NCBI GenBank assembly: GCA_002084535.1
Contig: NBLI01000021.1
Span: forward strand, 1 to 26,715
Origin: Candidatus Zhuqueibacterota bacterium 4572_119
GTDB taxonomy: Bacteria > Zhuqueibacterota > Zhuqueibacteria > Thermofontimicrobiales > Thermofontimicrobiaceae
DNA: 26,715 bases
Direction: 5' to 3'
Shown in pieces: positions 23,459 to 26,715 of the stretch (position 1 is its first letter; every line of letters starts with the position of its first letter). Under the pieces are notes generated by a model that did not search any database, was not told the origin of the DNA, and saw nothing but the letters and a program-made list of their open reading frames with translations. The position numbers and the translations under genes were made by a program.

Positions 23459-24748
23459 TTAGACACAAATCTTTCCGTTATTCAATTCATGAACCAGGTC
23501 AACTTTCCCCCCGATTTTTTCCTTAATTCCTTTATGGAATTTTTTTATGCGCTTTCTATCCTTGTAATGATAAAGAACAAATTTTTTCACGCCCACTTTT
23601 TCCCTGATATGTTTACAAAACCCAGCCAACTCTTCCAGGTCAGGATGATAGTGCAAGAACGGTATCCGTTTAATTTGGATATTACACAATTTATCGATTT
23701 GCTTGCTGCTGTCCTTCAACGCGTAATGGATATTGTTATTCAATAAAAGCACATCATTTTCCTCGGACTGCTTGAGCTGTCTAAAATACTTACCGAACAC
23801 GTTACGGTTCGGGGTAATAATTATCGACTTTCGGTGTGAAGTCTTATTCTCGGGAAGATGTTTTTTTAGTTTATCAAAATTGAAATGACTCTTATCGAAC
23901 GGAACATGCTCCTTTTCTGATGTATCCAACAAGTGCGTAAAATTTTCAAATACTTCTATCAATTCCAATAACTTTTGCTGGGGATCAAGAAAAACAGCAT
24001 CAATTTTTTCCTGGATTCCTTGAAATTTGGGATTTTCAAAAATATAATTCAGACAATAAAGCAATGGCGGAATTTGAACCAAAGGAGCATAAATTAAAAT
24101 GCTCCCCTGGTCAAACATGAAACAATCCTTTATTTTAAAAAAAAGGATATCCCCAAGCGGGTAATCATTCCCATCGATCACTTTTGCTTTGCCGATTTGT
24201 TTAGCGTCAGCGATACATAAATCGATGGGAATGGGGAAAAAATCTTTGTCAGGCTCTTGTACAAGAGGTAAAGATTTCGCTCCCAGATCACCAGTCACAA
24301 CAACATGTTTATCTTTCGACATCAAAGAAAAAATGGATGAACCCAAAACATGTCCCGCATTTAAAAGCGTGATCCAGACTGAGCCGAACAGGTTTTTATG
24401 TTCTCCGTATTTCAGTGTCACGAATTGGCGCGAATATTGATCAAATCCGTTGAAATAAACCCGCATGATCGCGGCAGTCGCGTTATGAAATACAATTTTT
24501 CCTTTGAATCGACCCGATTCCAGAATCTTTAAAACCAATGCTGAATGGTCACCGTGAAAATGCGTAATCAAAATAGCATCAAGGTTCTCCGGGTTGTATT
24601 GCGAAATATAATGTAAAGATTTTTTAGGATCGGAATCCACACCAGGATCAATCAGGATTCGCTTTCCCCCAATTTCAAAAATAACCGCCGGGTGAGAAAC
24701 AGATGGATCAAGAAAAAATCGTACATTCACTGGAGCGGATCCGTGCAA
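23459..24748 (-). CDS. Metallo-beta-lactamase-fold hydrolase, CPSF/RNase J-like
   Basis: 429 aa. Zinc ligands of the fold are present: THFHGDH (H63, H65, D67, H68), NAGHVLGSS (H133) and TGDLG (D154). A large inserted region (about 185-350) replaces the normal beta-CASP domain without its clear motifs, and near the end IPFLHYHPDLEELAGF stands where a beta-CASP histidine is expected. It may act on RNA or DNA, but an unrelated substrate cannot be excluded. TTG start at 24748 with a perfect AGGAGG (24762-24757) 8 bp upstream. No partner gene. Confidence 0.78.
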   Translation of the reverse strand: MHGSAPVNVRFFLDPSVSHPAVIFEIGGKRILIDPGVDSDPKKSLHYISQYNPENLDAILITHFHGDHSALVLKILESGRFKGKIVFHNATAAIMRVYFNGFDQYSRQFVTLKYGEHKNLFGSVWITLLNAGHVLGSSIFSLMSKDKHVVVTGDLGAKSLPLVQEPDKDFFPIPIDLCIADAKQIGKAKVIDGNDYPLGDILFFKIKDCFMFDQGSILIYAPLVQIPPLLYCLNYIFENPKFQGIQEKIDAVFLDPQQKLLELIEVFENFTHLLDTSEKEHVPFDKSHFNFDKLKKHLPENKTSHRKSIIITPNRNVFGKYFRQLKQSEENDVLLLNNNIHYALKDSSKQIDKLCNIQIKRIPFLHYHPDLEELAGFCKHIREKVGVKKFVLYHYKDRKRIKKFHKGIKEKIGGKVDLVHELNNGKICV

Positions 24749-24756
24749 TCTCGCAA

Positions 24757-24762
24757 CCTCCT
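24757..24762 (-). promoter_or_regulatory. Strong ribosome site fixing a TTG start
   Basis: AGGAGG on the minus strand, 8 bp before the TTG at 24748 of the metallo-beta-lactamase-fold gene. No ATG start fits the N-terminal beta-strand. Confidence 0.8.
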
Positions 24763-24773
24763 AAAATTAGTCA

Positions 24774-24796
24774 TTACAAAAGTGGGAACTTTGTAA
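24774..24796. terminator. Imperfect hairpin downstream of the S9 gene
   Basis: TTACAAAAGT, loop GGGA, ACTTTGTAA, with one bulged A. On the minus strand it follows the S9 stop by about 55 bp, but only a short T-run comes some bases after it. Weak terminator candidate. Confidence 0.3.
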
Positions 24797-24851
24797 TTCT
24801 ATAACTTCTTGACTGTTAAAACTGCCCCACCTATTAAGCTAAGGCAAACCC

Positions 24852-25210
24852 TTAATCAATTTCAGGATTCAATTTTCTTCCTAAAAAATGTTTAAACCAA
24901 AACTGAACACTTTCCCTAATGACATGCGCCCGCTTCTTTCCGCCAACGCCATGACGGGAATTGGGATAAATCATCAGTTCAAAATCCTTATCCAGTTCCT
25001 GGAATTTTTCAATTAACTGGATGATGTTCTGCATGTGAACATTGTCATCCATGGTTCCATGCGTGATCAACAATTGACCTTTGAGCTTTTCAGCATGAGT
25101 CATCACCGAGCCGAATTTATATCCTTCAGGATTTTCCTCCGGTGTGTCCATATATCGCTCGGTGTAATGTGTATCATAAAGATGCCAGTCTGTTACTGAT
25201 TTTGGAAAAG
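24852..25210 (-). pseudogene. C-terminal hydrolase fragment of a broken S9 (DPP IV-like) peptidase
   Basis: The frame open from about 25210 reads SVTDWHLYDTHYTERYMDTP, then LLITHGTMDDNVHMQN (catalytic Asp) and MIYPNSRHGV (catalytic His), ending 24852. This is the end of the alpha/beta-hydrolase domain of prolyl oligopeptidase-family enzymes. It lies in a different frame from the upstream propeller part, and the roughly 105 residues that should join them, with the GWSYGG nucleophile serine, are absent. An ATG at 25151 exists but no separate function is expected. Confidence 0.8.
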
Positions 25211-26715
25211 CACCGGATATTTTTTCGATTGATCAAAATCCGGTGGCAGCACCCAGACAGCGGGCAAATCAAATCCATCGCCGGAAGGAATTGTAAATAA
25301 TTCGACAGTCCCTAAATTATATTCACCCAATAATGGTGTGGTTCTGTCATAAATATTCCGAATTAACTCGCCATTTGTTCGGTAGAGGTCCATGCGATTG
25401 GGCTGTTGAATATTGCTGAATGAATCCGTAAAATACGTACCCCCGGGAGAAACACTGCAGCGGTGCGAGCCTTGCTGTTTTGTCAGCCGTTTCATTTTTT
25501 TCCCTTTTAAAGTGGCAACATAAAGATGCGTCTCCAACGAATTGCCCAAAGTACGTCTGAAAAATATTTTATTATTTTCTTCATCCACCAACTCAACGCT
25601 ACTCACCCGCCAATTTCCCTTTGTAATTCGGGAACGTAAATGTCCCGCCATATCATAATTATAAAGATGAGCCCAGCCATCCTTATCCGAACGTAATATG
25701 AAACCTCCTTCATTTTTGAGAAAATGAATATCAGTAAACCAGTCAACCCAGCTATTCTGTTTCTCATCATAAATTTCAGTTTTTTTGCCGGTTTCCGGGT
25801 TTGCTGAATAAATTTTAATATTATCCTGTCCCCGGTTCATCCATTGAAAAAATAACCGTTTGGAATCCGGCGTCCAGAAAACACCGGCAAGATATTCTTT
25901 GGAATTCCCCTGTGCGTTCACCCAAACAGTCTTGTTTTCATTCAGATGTACAATACCCAATTTTACCTGCGGATTGGGATCACCCGGTTTAGGATAGCGC
26001 GCGGTTTCTAACTCCCCACGCACACCATCGGCTTTGTATAGATGAAACTCAGGCACCTTGCTGTCATCGAAACGCAGAAAAGCAATTTTATCACTGGACG
26101 GTGACCACCAAAAAGCGCGATAACGTGACCCCCTTCCTAAAATTTCCTCGTAATAAACCCACGAAGCCCAGCCATTGTAAACCACATCCGAGCCATCATT
26201 TGTCAATTGATGCTCAAGCCCGGATTCCAAATCAATCACAAATAAATTATTATCGCGGGTAAATGCTACCTTTTTTGCGTCAGGAGAAAGCCGGGGGTTT
26301 TTTTCTGAGGATGAATTTGAGGTCAATCGTTTTAGTTTTTTTGTATTGGTTGAAAAACAGTAAAGATCATTTTTTACATTAAAAATAAAAACTTTATAAT
26401 CACTGCTCCGCGCCGCCGGTCTGGACAATGAAAAGCCTTTTTTCAAATATTCATCATAAGCGTTGTAGTCGAAATGAACCTTTGTTTCTCCGGTTTCGGC
26501 ATTAACCTTTAAAAGCTTTTGAGTTCTCTTTTCTCCTTCTGTTTCAGTTTTCATTTGAAGATAATGAGAATCATCCAACCAACCGCTTACTCTGACCGTC
26601 TGTCCATATAAATTCGGCTCACCGCCGCGGTAAACTTGCTGATAAGTTAGTTTCTTGTTTTGCGAAAAACAATTTGAAATTAAAATCACTAAAAAAACAG
26701 CTGTTAACAAATTGA
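25193..26715 (-). pseudogene. N-terminal beta-propeller part of the same S9 (DPP IV-like) peptidase
   Basis: Open from the window edge; a TTG at 26710 could start it, but the frame continues beyond the window and the true start probably lies outside. Signal peptide (LLTAVFLVILISNCFSQ), then an eight-bladed propeller (repeats such as NPRLSPDAKKVAFTRDNNLF). WVYYEEIL contains the Glu pair that binds the substrate N-terminus in DPP IV. The frame ends at KKYPVLFQNQ, just where the hydrolase domain (YVYGGPG) should begin. The next part is out of frame (see 24852-25210). Without the serine it cannot be an active dipeptidyl peptidase. Confidence 0.82.

Noticed and set aside
1..26715. CRISPR arrays, tRNA/rRNA genes, transposases, phage genes
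   Set aside because: Looked for on both strands; no regularly spaced repeats, cloverleaf sequences or transposase motifs seen.

Overview
The window looks like a chromosomal segment of a Gram-negative, two-membrane bacterium. Coding regions are moderately AT-rich and intergenic DNA is very AT-rich. Envelope genes dominate: a TonB/ExbB/ExbD operon with two ExbD genes, outer-membrane-barrel and TPR lipoprotein-like genes, a GH57 glucanotransferase, an S41 and an S9 peptidase, and an 'NPFAP' secreted protein. Together these suggest the FCB side of the tree, perhaps Calditrichota or KSB1-like lineages. That placement is inference only; there is no rRNA or marker gene here. Good sigma70-type promoters (TTGACT-17-TATAAT) argue against a Bacteroidetes-type promoter code. 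TTG start codons with strong Shine-Dalgarno sites are unusually frequent (six genes).

Layout. 1-1401 (minus): an ECF sigma factor followed by its zinc-binding, single-TM anti-sigma factor with HEAT-like repeats (cut by the window edge), preceded by an RpoE-like promoter. 1402-2088: AT-rich gap with no gene. 2089-11042 (plus): an eight-gene operon with a predicted outer-membrane barrel, two secreted TPR proteins, a small secreted protein, a TolQ/ExbB-type channel protein, two TolR/ExbD-type proteins, and a protein with an FHA-like domain, one TM helix and an AgmX/PglI (TonB-like) C-terminus. This part list resembles the Agl-Glt gliding and Nfs spore-coat machines of myxobacteria and is the most interesting system in the window. 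13660-11475 (minus): a classical ExbB-ExbD-ExbD-TonB operon from a near-consensus promoter. It converges on the first operon at a perfect hairpin terminator (11411-11440), next to a doubtful 'NPFAP' ORF.

17548-13975 (minus): GH57 4-alpha-glucanotransferase and an S41 carboxyl-terminal processing peptidase whose C-terminal part is cut off by a frameshift and internal deletion. 18963-17904 (minus): an isocitrate/isopropylmalate-type dehydrogenase lacking its C-terminus, and a GC-richer micro-ORF. 19624-19043 (minus): a STAS-like plus winged-helix regulator with a dyad inside its own promoter. 19924-22414 (plus): SbcD/Mre11-like nuclease, hotdog thioesterase, and M55 D-aminopeptidase, ended by a hairpin. 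23275-22490 and 24748-23459 (minus): exonuclease III and a metallo-beta-lactamase-fold protein. 26715-24852 (minus): an S9 (DPP IV-like) peptidase gene broken by a deletion that removed the nucleophile serine.

Three metabolic or proteolytic genes (S41, dehydrogenase, S9) are damaged in similar ways: loss of a later segment with an out-of-frame or abrupt end. This is either real gene erosion or assembly error. No tRNA, rRNA, CRISPR array, transposase or phage gene was seen.
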